A stretch of DNA of 64,000 nucleotides from Geomonas sp. Red32 (GCF_023652955.1 NZ_JAKLOY010000004.1:248001-312000), one strand, 5' to 3'. Positions 15,806-25,022 are shown, counted from the stretch's first letter. Notes: a model not told the origin generated them from the letters alone. Numbers and translations: made by a program.

Positions 15806-16996
15806 TTAAAGCTGTACTCCCATGACGTCTGCCACGGTATGGATGTCCTTGTCTCCACGGCCGGAAAGGCAAACTACGATGGTCTGGTCCGCGGACAGGG
15901 CCGGGGCCAGACGCAGCGCATGGGCGACAGCGTGAGAAGATTCCAGAGCGGGGATGATCCCTTCTTCCCTGGTGAGTTCCTGGAAAGCGGCCAGCGCTTC
16001 GTCGTCGGTGACCGAGACGTAGCTCGCGCGGCCGATATCCTTCAGGTACGAATGCTCGGGTCCCACGCCGGGGTAATCGAGACCGGCGGAGATGGAGTGC
16101 GCGTGGGCGATCTGCCCGAATTCGTCCTGCAGGAGGTACGTCTTGTTGCCGTGCAATACGCCGACGCTCCCTGCGGAAAGCGGGGCGGCGTGCTTGCCGG
16201 ATTCGATGCCGTAACCGGCGGCTTCGACCCCGATCATCTGGACGGAGGCGTCGTTGCGGAAGGCGTGGAAGAGCCCGATGGCGTTGCTCCCGCCGCCGAC
16301 GGCAGCCACCAGGTAGTCGGGGAGCCTTCCTTCCGCCTCGAGGTGCTGGGCGCGGGCCTCGTCGCCGATGATGGCCTGGAAGTCGCGCACCATCAGCGGG
16401 TACGGGTGCGGGCCGGCCACGGTGCCGATGATGTAGAAGGTGTTATCGATGTAGGTCACCCAGTTGCGCATCGCCTCGTTCATGGCGTCTTTGAGGGTGG
16501 CGGTCCCCGAGCTGACCGGGATCACCTTGGCCCCGAGGAGCTTCATCCGGAAGACGTTGAGCGACTGGCGCCGGATGTCCTCCTCACCCATGAAGACCTC
16601 GCACTCCATGCCGAAGAGGGCGGCGACGGTGGCGGTGGCCACCCCGTGCTGCCCGGCGCCGGTCTCGGCGATCACCCGCTTTTTCCCCATCCTCTTGGCC
16701 AAAAGCGCCTGACCGATGGTGTTGTTGACCTTGTGGGCACCGGTGTGGTTCAGGTCCTCGCGCTTGAGGTAGATCTTGGCCCCACCGAACTTACGGGACA
16801 GCTTCTCGGCATAGTACAGGGGGTTCGGCCTCCCTACGTACTGGCGCAGGTAGTAGGCGTACTCCTCCTTGAACTCCGGGTCGTTCCGGTAATGGTTGTA
16901 AGCCTGTTCGAGCTCGAGAAGCGCCGGCATCAGCGTCTCAGAGACGTATCTACCCCCGAACGGGCCAAAGTGTCCGTTGTGGTCTGGCTGGGTCAA
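15806..16996 (-). CDS. trpB: Tryptophan synthase beta chain
   Basis: The 396-aa PLP enzyme joins indole and serine to make tryptophan. The PLP lysine is Lys89 in HTGAHKVNN. The [16 protein letters not shown] and [10 protein letters not shown] phosphate-binding segments are all present, and the length is typical of TrpB1. Unusually it is not next to trpA, which lies about 43 kb away at 59745-60548 on the same strand; trpF is absent here too. It stands as a single gene with its own terminator, so alpha and beta chains are made from separate transcripts. Confidence 0.97.
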   Translation of the reverse strand: MTQPDHNGHFGPFGGRYVSETLMPALLELEQAYNHYRNDPEFKEEYAYYLRQYVGRPNPLYYAEKLSRKFGGAKIYLKREDLNHTGAHKVNNTIGQALLAKRMGKKRVIAETGAGQHGVATATVAALFGMECEVFMGEEDIRRQSLNVFRMKLLGAKVIPVSSGTATLKDAMNEAMRNWVTYIDNTFYIIGTVAGPHPYPLMVRDFQAIIGDEARAQHLEAEGRLPDYLVAAVGGGSNAIGLFHAFRNDASVQMIGVEAAGYGIESGKHAAPLSAGSVGVLHGNKTYLLQDEFGQIAHAHSISAGLDYPGVGPEHSYLKDIGRASYVSVTDDEALAAFQELTREEGIIPALESSHAVAHALRLAPALSADQTIVVCLSGRGDKDIHTVADVMGVQL

Positions 16997-17172
16997 AAAA
17001 AGCCTCCGGTACTGTTTGGGAAGGGTGCATCATAGCCTCTACGTCGATAAATTGCAAGCTTAGCCTCTCTTTCCCTCTGTCGTCGGCAGGTTACGGCGTT
17101 TCTCTTTGCCTTTGAGAGCTGTTTGCGATACATACAAGGGTTGTCCTTAATTCAGTCCGAGGGGAGCCCGTA

Positions 17173-17649
17173 ATGGCATTGGAGAAACCCTTTCACATTG
17201 TGCTGGTGGAGCCTGAGATTCCACCCAACACCGGTAACATTGCCCGGCTGTGTGGTGCCACCGGGACCTATCTCCACCTAGTGGGAAAGCTCGGTTTCTC
17301 GACCGACGACCGCTATCTCAAACGGGCCGGACTCGATTATTGGAGCGAAGTAGAGATCGATTACTGGCCGGATCTCGCCTCGCTGCAGGAGGCCAACCCC
17401 GGGGCGCGTTTCGTCTACACCAGCAAGAAGGCGGCGAAAAGCTATGTCGGCTTCCGGTTCGAACCGGGGGATTTCATCGTCTTCGGGAAAGAGACCAAGG
17501 GGCTCCCGGAGGAGCTGATCGATGCGCACCCGGAGAGCGCGGTACGGATCCCCATCATCGGCAAGGTGCGAAGTCTCAACCTCTCCACCTCGGCGGGGAT
17601 CGTCCTCTACGAGGCGCTCCGGCAGACCGGGGCGCTGGAGGGAGAGTAG
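17173..17649 (+). CDS. trmL: tRNA (cytidine/uridine-34 2'-O)-methyltransferase TrmL
   Basis: The 158-aa SPOUT-class enzyme has the TrmL hallmarks PEIPPNTGNIARLCGAT (about 14-30), FGKETKGLPEEL and the knot-forming C-terminal IPIIGKVRSLNLSTSAGIVL. It methylates the ribose of the wobble nucleotide in tRNA-Leu isoacceptors using S-adenosylmethionine. The start follows GAGGGGAG. It is a single gene with a strong terminator at 17667-17706. Confidence 0.93.
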   Translation: MALEKPFHIVLVEPEIPPNTGNIARLCGATGTYLHLVGKLGFSTDDRYLKRAGLDYWSEVEIDYWPDLASLQEANPGARFVYTSKKAAKSYVGFRFEPGDFIVFGKETKGLPEELIDAHPESAVRIPIIGKVRSLNLSTSAGIVLYEALRQTGALEGE

Positions 17650-17666
17650 ACAGCGTAAAGTAAAAA

Positions 17667-17706
17667 GCCCCCTCGGCACTCATGGCCGAGGGGGCTTTTC
17701 TTTTTC
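17667..17706 (+). terminator. Intrinsic terminator of trmL
   Basis: GCCCCCTCGGC (17667-17677) pairs with GCCGAGGGGGC (17685-17695) over a 7-nt loop, followed by TTTTCTTTTT. Confidence 0.9.
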
Positions 17707-17768
17707 CGTAAATACGTGACGGCGCCGTCCCCTCCTGACAGGTTCTTTCGGATTCCCGGTAGAACCGG

Positions 17769-17859
17769 GTCCCCCCCTTGTCAAAGGGGGGACAGGGGGG
17801 ATTTGCCGTTCACCAAGCCAGAGGCAAATCCCCCTAAATCCCCCTTTAACAAGGGGGAC
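17769..17859. repeat. Family 1 hairpin repeat, complete 91-bp copy
   Basis: Arm A (GTCCCCCCCTTGTCAAAGG... then GGGGGGACAGGGGGGATTTG) and the inverted arm B (CAAATCCCCCTAAATCCCCC...GGGGGAC) flank a roughly 15-nt centre. The outer ends are GTCCCC and GGGGAC. Two other copies in the window (44367 and 58516) are also exactly 91 bp. Confidence 0.85.
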
Positions 17860-17927
17860 TTTCGAATCTATCCGATGACCCGCTCAATAGGGGACTTTAT
17901 CGTCGTCAGGATCAGTTTTCACCGGTC

Positions 17928-20825
17928 CTACTTAAGCGTGATCGCCACGTCATCGAGGTACATGTTGTATCCCCCCGCGCTGATGCCGAGGAAGCCGAAC
18001 ATGAAGTTCTTGCCGACGTAGGGGGTGAGGTCCACGTTGACCTGGGACCATCCGGCGGTGCTGGCGTAGCGGGAGACCGCCGCGCCGATGTTGGTCCAGG
18101 TGCTCCCGTTGGTGGTCACCTGCGCCTGGACCTTGTCACCATAGGTGGAGCGGCCGGTGTCGTGGTACATCCAGAACGACAGCGTCGCCCCCTTGGCGGT
18201 GGCCGGGATGGTATAGACGACGTCGTTGAACATCCGGACCTGGTTGCCGCTGGGCGCGCTGTAGGAGTTGAACATCGCCATCGCGGTGCCGGAGTGCGGT
18301 GCCGCCGACGGACTGCTGCCGCCAGTGACGATGTACCACCTCCCGTAGCTCCCGCTCACGCCGACCGCGTACCAGCTGTCGGTGAAGCTCGAACTGAAGA
18401 TGGTGGCGGACTGGATCGTCACCGGGACGGTGACCGAGTGCACCAGGGATCCGGCAGTGGCGGTGACGGTGATGCTCCTGGTCCCGGTGGCTGCCGTGGC
18501 GGAGGCGGTCAGGGTCAGGGTCGAACTCCCGGTGCCGGGGGAGGCGATGGTGACCGGAGAGAAGCTGGCGGTGACGCCGCTCGGAAGTCCCGAGACGGTG
18601 AGGGTGACGGCCGAGGCGAACCCGGTCCCCGCGGTGGTGGTCACCTTCAGGCTGCCGGAGCCCCCCTGCGCGATGGCGGCGGGGGAAGCTGCCGTCAGGG
18701 AGAAGTCGGGTGCGACGACGGTGACGGTGAAGCTCTGGGTATGGGTGACGCCGCCGCCGGTGGCGGTCACGGTCACCGTGCGGGCGCCGGCCGCTGCGCT
18801 GGAGGCGGCGGTCACAGTGACCGTCGCGCTACCGGAGCCGGGCGCGGCCAGCGAGGCGGGCGATACCGCCGCCGTCACCCCGGAGCTGAGGCCGGAAACG
18901 GAGAAGGATACCGCCGAGCTGAAGCCGCCGGAAACGCTGACCTGGAAGGGAACGGCAACGCTCTTGCCGGCCGTCACGCTCTGGGACGCCATGGTGGAGA
19001 GGGCGAAGTCGGGCTGGGCCTTGACGGTGGTTGCCCCCCAGTTCCCCACCAGGGCGGCGGCGTCGACCGAGCCGAGACCGGTCGCGAGGTCGTATCCGGT
19101 CCCCGACGCGTAGCCGGAGACCCCCGGAACGCTGTTGTTGCTGCTGGTTACGTCGTGGAAGACCTTGGCGCCCCCGGCAGCGTACTGGTTGTTCCCCAGC
19201 ACGTAGAGCTGCGGATTGGCGTTCCCCTGCCGCCCGCTCTTCTGCACCACAAGGGCCATCAATCCGGCAAAGGAGGGAGACGAGGCGGAGGTCCCCCCCA
19301 CGGCGCCCAGCGAGCCGTTGGAGTAGATCAGGTAGCCGTCGTGCGCGGCGGCGGTAAGGGCAACGTCGGGGACGTCGCGCTTGCCATCCTGCGGAACGCC
19401 GGGAGCCGCCTGCCAGCTCGGCTTGGCATAGACCCGGGAAACGCCGCCACCGGTCGCCCACAGCCCGCTCCCACCCGAGACGGTGCCGCTTTCGTTCCAG
19501 GCCGCTTCCGGGATGTAGCCGGTGGCCGAGGTCATGTCGGTGGAGCTCACCGAGTTCCAGTAGGACCCGGCCGCATCGTTGAACTGGGTCCCCCCTACGG
19601 CGATGTTGTACGGGGTGGAGGCGAGGCCGTTGACCGCTTGGCCGGAGCCGGAGGTGCCCGAAGCGCTGCTGCACCCCGCCGCCCCGGAATCCCCCGAGGC
19701 GACCAGCACGGTGATTCCCTGCGAGGCGGCCTGCGCCCAGAGGTTGTTATAGAAGGCGTTCTCGGTGTTCCCCATGTCCGATTCGCAGCTCCCGAAGCTC
19801 ATGGACATCACCGGCGCCAGGTTGTTGGCCACGATGTACTGGGCGGACAGGTCGACCCCGTCGGTGCTGTTGGTGGATTTGGAGGTGACGTATTTGATGG
19901 CGGCGTTTTTAGCCACCGCCCCGGCCCACTCCACGTCGAGGTCGGCCTCAGTGCCCTCGGAAGCCCCCAGGTCACCCGGATCGGCGCCGTTCACGATGAT
20001 CTGCGGGGTGTTGGCGGGAAGCCCCATCTTCGAGCGGAAGGTGGTCCAGTTGCTGGTGGAGGGATGGGTGCGGCCGACGATGGCGATGCTCTGGCCAGTG
20101 CCGTCCACCCCGCCGGTGTAGAGCGGTTTCACGTTGTAGATGGTGGCGAAGTCGCCGGGAGCGACGTAGTGGTTCGACCCGGAGGTGTAGTTGGGAACCG
20201 CCTGCGGCGAAGCGAAGGTCTTCAGGCCGCTGTTCTTGGGCTGGCGGGGGATGTTATGCAGGGTCACCACCCCCGATACCAGGTCGGCCAGCCCGCGCGG
20301 GATGGAAGGGTCGGTCGCGTTGGCGTGGAACTCCCGGTTGCCGTCGGTGAAAGTGGTCATCCTGGTCTTGAAGGCGACCTCCACCTGGTTGACGGTGCCG
20401 GAGAAGTTGATCCAGGTCCTGCTTTTGCCGGTCTCCTCGACGGTGAAGCCGTGCGAGGCCAGCCACTCCGTCACCGCCTTCAGATCCTCGGCCGAGGGCC
20501 CGAACTGGGCGCCGAACTGTTCCGGGGTGAGCCAGTGGTGGTAGTTGGGAGAGGAGGGATCCTTCTGCTCCTTGAGGAGCTTCTGCAGGGCGGCCTGCTT
20601 GGCGGCCGGGACCTGGAGCGAGAGGATCATGTGCTCCATCGGGAGGTTGACCGCAGCCAGCGAAGCCTTGGCCCGCCCCTGGGGCGAGCGGGCCAGCGGA
20701 TGGGTGTTGCCCGTCAGGACCACGGTGTCGTTATCGTCGACGAAGCGCCCGGCCAGGGCCTGGGTGGCTCCGGTCAGGAGCGAAACGAGGCATATCACAG
20801 CTACCACAAAGCGTCTTCCCTGCAT
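17928..20825 (-). CDS. Secreted sedolisin (S53) peptidase with C-terminal beta domains
   Basis: The start ATG 20825 follows AAGGAG. The 965-aa protein has a signal peptide (1-26), a Pro-kumamolisin activation domain (about 50-200) and an S53 catalytic domain. Glu293 and Asp297 (EADLD), the oxyanion Asp379 (VASGDSG) and the nucleophile Ser513 (GGTSASSP) are all present, with the calcium-site segment YDLATGLG near 580. Two Ig-like repeats (about 605-785) and a jelly-roll-like tail (about 790-965, LSFWMYHDTG) follow. Sedolisins are acid-acting endopeptidases, so the protein is probably exported to digest protein outside the cell. Two palindromes sit just upstream of its ribosome site (20840-20865). 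Confidence 0.92.
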   Translation of the reverse strand: MQGRRFVVAVICLVSLLTGATQALAGRFVDDNDTVVLTGNTHPLARSPQGRAKASLAAVNLPMEHMILSLQVPAAKQAALQKLLKEQKDPSSPNYHHWLTPEQFGAQFGPSAEDLKAVTEWLASHGFTVEETGKSRTWINFSGTVNQVEVAFKTRMTTFTDGNREFHANATDPSIPRGLADLVSGVVTLHNIPRQPKNSGLKTFASPQAVPNYTSGSNHYVAPGDFATIYNVKPLYTGGVDGTGQSIAIVGRTHPSTSNWTTFRSKMGLPANTPQIIVNGADPGDLGASEGTEADLDVEWAGAVAKNAAIKYVTSKSTNSTDGVDLSAQYIVANNLAPVMSMSFGSCESDMGNTENAFYNNLWAQAASQGITVLVASGDSGAAGCSSASGTSGSGQAVNGLASTPYNIAVGGTQFNDAAGSYWNSVSSTDMTSATGYIPEAAWNESGTVSGGSGLWATGGGVSRVYAKPSWQAAPGVPQDGKRDVPDVALTAAAHDGYLIYSNGSLGAVGGTSASSPSFAGLMALVVQKSGRQGNANPQLYVLGNNQYAAGGAKVFHDVTSSNNSVPGVSGYASGTGYDLATGLGSVDAAALVGNWGATTVKAQPDFALSTMASQSVTAGKSVAVPFQVSVSGGFSSAVSFSVSGLSSGVTAAVSPASLAAPGSGSATVTVTAASSAAAGARTVTVTATGGGVTHTQSFTVTVVAPDFSLTAASPAAIAQGGSGSLKVTTTAGTGFASAVTLTVSGLPSGVTASFSPVTIASPGTGSSTLTLTASATAATGTRSITVTATAGSLVHSVTVPVTIQSATIFSSSFTDSWYAVGVSGSYGRWYIVTGGSSPSAAPHSGTAMAMFNSYSAPSGNQVRMFNDVVYTIPATAKGATLSFWMYHDTGRSTYGDKVQAQVTTNGSTWTNIGAAVSRYASTAGWSQVNVDLTPYVGKNFMFGFLGISAGGYNMYLDDVAITLK

Positions 20826-20839
20826 GGCATGCTCCTTAT

Positions 20840-20865
20840 GTAACGCGTTACCGAACGTGGTTCGG
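20840..20865. promoter_or_regulatory. Tandem palindromes just upstream of the sedolisin start
   Basis: GTAACGCGTTAC (20840-20851) is a perfect 12-bp palindrome. CCGAAC GTG GTTCGG (20851-20865) is a 6-bp dyad abutting it. They lie 15-40 bp upstream of the ATG, where a repressor could block transcription or initiation. No regulator is linked. Confidence 0.4.
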
Positions 20866-21155
20866 GTCGGCTATCCTTTCGGGAAATAGAGGAAAAACTT
20901 TAGGCGCCTCGCTGACTCCCCCGAGAGGCGAGTGTGAAGGCGGAGTGCAAGAGTGGGCCCAGGCTCATGGAGGGGTAAGAGGTTGAATGTGCGGAGATTG
21001 GGACGGGGACGGGAGCCGAAGCGGTGTGCAGCGGCTGAACAGCTGTAGCAATCTTGAACAGCAGGGAAGGGAAACGGCGTGGCCGCCCTCATGGGCGGGG
21101 CGGCCAGCGGCTGAGGCCGCTCATGGGCGGGGCCACCGGCTGAGGAAGGTGAACG
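20866..21155. other. Gene-free stretch with a short tandem duplication
   Basis: No gene is visible. At about 21079-21140 the segment CTCATGGGCGGGG...GGCTGAG occurs twice in tandem (units of about 30-34 bp, imperfect). The family 1 repeat follows at 21156. Confidence 0.5.
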
Positions 21156-21241
21156 ACGTCCCCCCCTTTGAAAAAGGGGGGACAGGGGGGATTTGTACCG
21201 CTGGCAGCTGAAAAGAAATCCCCCTTTCAAAAGGGGACGTC
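21156..21241. repeat. Family 1 hairpin repeat, copy with a shortened arm B
   Basis: Arm A is complete (GTCCCCCCCTTTGAAAAAGG... GGGGGGACAGGGGGGATTTG). The right arm lacks the CTAAATCCCCC block (GAAATCCCCCTTTCAAAAGGGGACGTC, shown here as two pieces: GAAATCCCCCTTTC and AAAAGGGGACGTC). Both ends read GACGTCCCC/GGGGACGTC. Confidence 0.75.
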
Positions 21242-21256
21242 AAACAAGGTGGAGGC

Positions 21257-21793
21257 TCAGCGGTCCCAGCGGGGGGCGTAGCCGTTGTGGCGGACCTTGT
21301 CGTAGTGGAGGGCGTCGGCGGGGACCGGCTGGCGGTTTTGGGCAGGGTAGCCGATGGCGATCATGCACTCGACCTTGACGTGATCGGGGATGCCGAGGAG
21401 CTCCTGGATGTACGCCTCCGAGGTGGTCTCCTTGTCGCGCTGCCGTTTGCGGATCTGGATCCAGCAGCTCCCCAGTCCCAGTGACTGGGCGGTCATCTGC
21501 AGGAGGATCGCCGCGATCGAGCAGTCCTCGATCCAGACGTCGCTCTTGGTGCTGTCGGCGCAGATCACCACCGCCAGCGGCGCCCCCTTCAGAAACGACG
21601 ATCCGTGCTGCTTGGCGGTGGCGAGTTGCCCGATCAGTTCGCGGTCGTCGACCACCACGAACTCCCATGGATTGATCCCCCGCGAGGTGGGGGCCCGCAG
21701 CAGGGATTCGACGAGGGTTTCCACGGTCCCGGCATCTACCGGCTGTTCGGTGAAGGCGCGCATGCTGCGCCGTTTGCGTAAGAGTTCTATCAA
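21257..21793 (-). CDS. Nitroreductase-family FMN flavoprotein
   Basis: A TTG at 21793, 7 nt after GGAGG, is the likely start; the open frame continues upstream but without a ribosome site. The 178-aa product begins LIELLRKRRSMRAFTEQPV, the RRSxRxF FMN-binding opening of the nitroreductase fold. APTSRGINPWEFVVVDD and AAILLQMTAQSLGLGSCW follow. These enzymes use NAD(P)H to reduce nitro groups, quinones or flavin; the natural substrate cannot be read from sequence. The C-terminal Cys/His content is unremarkable. It is divergent from the thioesterase gene, with about 180 bp between them. Confidence 0.85.
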   Translation of the reverse strand: MIELLRKRRSMRAFTEQPVDAGTVETLVESLLRAPTSRGINPWEFVVVDDRELIGQLATAKQHGSSFLKGAPLAVVICADSTKSDVWIEDCSIAAILLQMTAQSLGLGSCWIQIRKRQRDKETTSEAYIQELLGIPDHVKVECMIAIGYPAQNRQPVPADALHYDKVRHNGYAPRWDR

Positions 21794-21974
21794 GGGTGTA
21801 CCTCCATTGAGAGAGAATTCCGGCATGATAACCATCAAAGCGGGCGAGGTAAAGGGGTGAGAGCGATTTTCTTGCTTGAGGGTCTTTATTTCCGGTGCAA
21901 AGTCTGCTAGGGTAGCGCCGGTGATCCACGTGAACGTAAGGGTCAAGTAACAACAGATGGGAGGAACTCCAGTC

Positions 21975-22484
21975 GTGTCCAATTCCAACGTTGCCAAGGT
22001 TTCCCAGCTTCCCTGCCCCCCGGTCGATCTCAGCGGCGAGGAGGGGTGGATCCATTTCGATGCCCCTTCCCTGGTGGGAGAATCGCTCAGGTTCGTTTCC
22101 GGCGATCCCGAGGGAAACCGCTTCCGCGCCCGCTACTACCGTGACAGCGAAAAGCACCTGCACGCCCGCATCTGGTTCGGTCCCGAGACCGGGGGCCCTC
22201 CCGGCCACGCCCACGGCGGCGCGGTGGCGGCGGTGATGGACGAGTCCCTCGGCCTGGCCGCCTGGGCCGCAGGCTACCCGATCGTGGTGGGGAATCTCAA
22301 CGTAAGCTTCAAGAACATGCTCCCGCTGGAGCAGGTGGTCACCCTGGAAAGCCGGGTGGTCTCCGCCCAGGGGCGCAAGGTGATGGTGCACGGCCGCCTC
22401 TTTTACGGCGAGACCACCTACGCCGAAGCGGAGTGCCTCTGCATCACGATTCCCGCCGACAAGATCCCCAAGAAGGGTAAATAG
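21975..22484 (+). CDS. Hotdog-fold (PaaI-type) thioesterase
   Basis: The GTG at 21975 is used because GGGAGG (21959-21964) lies upstream of it; the ATG at 21957 would contain that ribosome site. The 169-aa protein has the hotdog motif GPPGHAHGGAVAAVMDESLG, with the His-Gly-Gly and Asp/Glu expected of PaaI/YbgC-like acyl-CoA thioesterases. The strand NLNVSFKNMLPL is followed by a second hotdog strand set. It probably hydrolyses an acyl-CoA or aryl-CoA in the cytosol. The substrate is unknown. A hairpin repeat at 22515-22561 follows. Confidence 0.8.
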   Translation: MSNSNVAKVSQLPCPPVDLSGEEGWIHFDAPSLVGESLRFVSGDPEGNRFRARYYRDSEKHLHARIWFGPETGGPPGHAHGGAVAAVMDESLGLAAWAAGYPIVVGNLNVSFKNMLPLEQVVTLESRVVSAQGRKVMVHGRLFYGETTYAEAECLCITIPADKIPKKGK

Positions 22485-22514
22485 TCGGTCTCCGCACCCC
22501 TGTCCTACACATCC

Positions 22515-22561
22515 ATCCTCCCCCTGTCCCTCCCCTTCAAGCGAGGGGCGTGGGGGAGGAT
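22515..22561. repeat. Family 2 C/G-rich hairpin repeat
   Basis: ATCCTCCCCC...GGGGGAGGAT forms a 47-bp near-perfect inverted repeat, with the inner arms CCCTCCCCTTC and GCGAGGGG. It resembles the copies at 32901 and 35224. It may also end transcription of the thioesterase gene. Confidence 0.6.
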
Positions 22562-22700
22562 TACTCCCGCCCCGGCAACTCCCCCAGCAATTCAGTAAAC
22601 ATTTATTTACGGTGCGAAATCTGCTACTCTTGCGCGGTCGTCAGCTCAAGCGGTACGAGGCCGCCTGCTGCGTGACGTCTCCCTCCTTCCGGAGTTGCCC

Positions 22701-23885
22701 ATGCACCAGTACGATCAGCTGTCCCGGTACGAGCTCATCAAGGAGATCGAAGCGCTCAAGCGCAAGAACAGCCTCCTCCTGGTGACTCAGAGCGTGGCCT
22801 TGAGAGAGAGCGAGGCCCGCTACCGCCGCATGATCGAGACGGCCAACGAGGGGATCATGGTCACCGACCCCAAGGGAGCCATCAGCTTCGTCAACACGAA
22901 GATGGCCCTCATGCTGGGGTATCACCCCCACGAGATGGTCGGCAGGTACATCTTCGACTTGATGGATGAGGAATGGGCGAGGCTCTGCCAGGAAAAGATC
23001 TCCCACCGGCGCAAGGTCGGCAAAGAACAGTTCGAATTCTGCCTCCAAAGTAAGGAAGGGTACCAGGTCTGGTGCCACGTCGCCATCTCGCCCATTTACG
23101 GCGATGACGAGGTCTTCCAGGGCTCCTTCGCGATGGTGACCGACATCACCGGCCGGAAAAAGGCGGAAGACGCCCTGAAGACCAGCGAAGAGCGGTACCG
23201 GGCCATGGTCGAGTCGCTGCCGGGACTGAGCTACATCTGCTCGGCCGATTACCGCATCGAGTTCATCAACGAGCGTTTCAAGAGGCACATCGGGCGCGAC
23301 GCCACCGGCGAACTCTGCTACCAGGCGCTCCACGAGCTCTCCGAAATCTGCCCGTGGTGCGTCAACCAGCGGGTGGCGGCGGGCGAGACGGTCAGTTGGG
23401 AGGTGCAAAGCCCCAAGGACGGCCACTGGTATCACGTCACCAACAGCCCCATCTACAACCGGGACGGGACCGTCTCCAAGCACGCCATCATCAACGACAT
23501 CACCGCGATCAAGGAGATGGAGACCGAGCTCGGCGCCCGCAAGAGCATGCTCGAACAGGCGGAGCTGCAGGGATCGTTCGGGAGCTGGCAGTGGGAGGCG
23601 GCGAGCGGCAGCTTCACCCTTTCAGGGCAGGCGGCCGCTCTCCTCGGCTCCTCCTCCGCCGTCTTGGCAGGGGACGATTTCCTCGCGCTGATCCAGGAAG
23701 GCGACCGCGGCCAGGTGGAGACCGCCATCCACGAGCCGGTGGCGCCGGGGAAAAAGCTGGAGCTCCTCTTCCGTCTCGTGCGGCCGGAAGCGGCCGAGAT
23801 TCCCCTGCGCATGCAGGGGGAGGCGTTGCTCGACCCGGAACAAAAGCCCGTCGGGCTCTGCGGTATCCTCTTCCGAGCCGGATAG
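22701..23885 (+). CDS. PAS-only signalling protein (three PAS domains, no output domain)
   Basis: ATG 22701 follows CGGAG. The 394-aa soluble protein starts with a short coiled coil (1-40). PAS domains follow at about 42-155 (EGIMVTDPKGAISFVNTKMA), 160-275 (with a CPWC motif, EICPWCVNQRVAAGE) and 285-394. It ends at the third PAS with no kinase, GGDEF, EAL or helix-turn-helix. The CPWC pair inside PAS2 could bind a metal or respond to redox state, but that is inference. It may act as an adaptor that binds other PAS proteins. The stop is clear, and the downstream sequence shows no continuation of an output domain. Confidence 0.8.
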   Translation: MHQYDQLSRYELIKEIEALKRKNSLLLVTQSVALRESEARYRRMIETANEGIMVTDPKGAISFVNTKMALMLGYHPHEMVGRYIFDLMDEEWARLCQEKISHRRKVGKEQFEFCLQSKEGYQVWCHVAISPIYGDDEVFQGSFAMVTDITGRKKAEDALKTSEERYRAMVESLPGLSYICSADYRIEFINERFKRHIGRDATGELCYQALHELSEICPWCVNQRVAAGETVSWEVQSPKDGHWYHVTNSPIYNRDGTVSKHAIINDITAIKEMETELGARKSMLEQAELQGSFGSWQWEAASGSFTLSGQAAALLGSSSAVLAGDDFLALIQEGDRGQVETAIHEPVAPGKKLELLFRLVRPEAAEIPLRMQGEALLDPEQKPVGLCGILFRAG

Positions 23886-24046
23886 CGGCGCCCTCTTCCC
23901 TCTCGCCCTCTTTCCTTCCCCCCGGCGTCCTCTCGCCACCGGCCTCCCCTTGTCACCCCTGCAAAGCCCGCTATAATAAACCTTAATTTCTTCCAACTTA
24001 ATTAACCTGCTGCCCCACCTCGCACTCCCCATCCAAAGGAGCCGGC

Positions 24047-24091
24047 CGTGGATATCCGGGAGCTCTTCAGGACCATCGAGGAGAGGGAATA
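24047..24091 (+). CDS. Possible 14-codon micro-ORF or gene remnant
   Basis: AAAGGAG lies ahead of a GTG at about 24048, giving the short peptide MDIRELFRTIEERE before TAG. The strong ribosome site suggests real translation, or the 5' stub of a deleted gene. Nothing further can be said about function. Confidence 0.25.
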
Positions 24092-24094
24092 GGT

Positions 24095-24397
24095 TCACCC
24101 CTCCCCTTCCATCTTCCGCCGCAGCCAGAGCTGGCAGACCATGTCCACCACGATGAAGCCGGTCACGGTCAGCAGCAGCGAAGGTCTCGGGTTGAAGTAG
24201 AAGAGGCAGTTGAGGAACATGTAGGAGCCGACCACGGCGGCCAGCAGCGAGCGGACGGTGCGGGTGGCCGACTCCTCGGCCTCCTCTCCGCCGTTGGTGA
24301 GCCGGACAAGCAGGGGCGCGGCATGGTAGCCGATGGAAGCGTCCACCAGGGTGAGCACGAAATTGACGACAAAAAGATGCGGCAGGTACCTTTCCAC
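24095..24397 (-). CDS. Small membrane protein, unknown function
   Basis: GTG 24397 lies 5 bp after the stop of the upstream gene, with GGAG inside that gene's last codons. The 100-aa product (VERYLPHLFVVNFVLTLVD...) has about three hydrophobic segments and ends in a basic/acidic tail, RRKMEGEG. I recognise no family. It is probably translated together with 24403-24738. Confidence 0.5.
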   Translation of the reverse strand: MERYLPHLFVVNFVLTLVDASIGYHAAPLLVRLTNGGEEAEESATRTVRSLLAAVVGSYMFLNCLFYFNPRPSLLLTVTGFIVVDMVCQLWLRRKMEGEG

Positions 24398-24402
24398 GCG
24401 GG

Positions 24403-24738
24403 CTATCTCTCCTCTTCGCTCAGAAGCTTTTTGACCAGGGCAACCAGCACTCCCACCATGATGAGGAACGCGGTGTCCTGCAGCGAATTCCAGTACCGGA
24501 ACTGGCTGTCCGAGTAGCTGTAGAAATCGGACACCACCCGGGCGATGCCGGCGGCCACCGCGATCGCCACCGCCCCCCACCGTCCCACGCCCCAGGCGAC
24601 GATGAAGATCGGGACGACGTAGAAGATCAGTATCGAATAATCGCCGGTCAGAAAGTCGACGTATCCCAGCAGGGCCACCAGCACGAAGGCGGCCAGCATC
24701 AGGAACCAGACCGGCATCCGGTCGATCTGCTTCAGCAT
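24403..24738 (-). CDS. Small four-helix membrane protein resembling a sensor N-terminal domain
   Basis: The 111-aa protein (MLKQIDRMPVWFLMLAAFVL...) has about four hydrophobic helices with the segments GYVDFLTGDYSILIFYVVPIF and FLIMVGVLVALVKK. This resembles the membrane-embedded N-terminus seen on some diguanylate cyclases and histidine kinases, but no catalytic domain follows. It could be a free-standing sensor module or a truncation. It is the first gene of a two-gene minus-strand unit. Confidence 0.55.
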   Translation of the reverse strand: MLKQIDRMPVWFLMLAAFVLVALLGYVDFLTGDYSILIFYVVPIFIVAWGVGRWGAVAIAVAAGIARVVSDFYSYSDSQFRYWNSLQDTAFLIMVGVLVALVKKLLSEEER

Positions 24739-25022
24739 ATCTCACCCTCCGGTACCTCCCGCGCCTCAAGCCGCCAGGTCCGCGGAAACGGGACCCGGCA
24801 CGGCACCGGCACAAGATGGATTCAGAGAGCAAGATATACCTATTAAAGCTCTTCCTGTCTATGAGAATCAAAAGAGTGTCATAAAGCCCCCTTCTTCTGT
24901 CAAAGCCCCCCCATAAAGATGTCATAGCGCGAATTTTCGCTTCCCTTCGGCCAAGCCTTGTGGTACAAAAGGATCGTATTTATCCCATTACCGGTTATCA
25001 CGGCACGTCATGAGGAGGTTTT

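Noticed and set aside
18162-20843. 893-aa plus-strand ORF opposite the sedolisin gene
   Set aside because: High-GC antisense shadow with low-complexity translation; the minus-strand protease has complete catalytic motifs.
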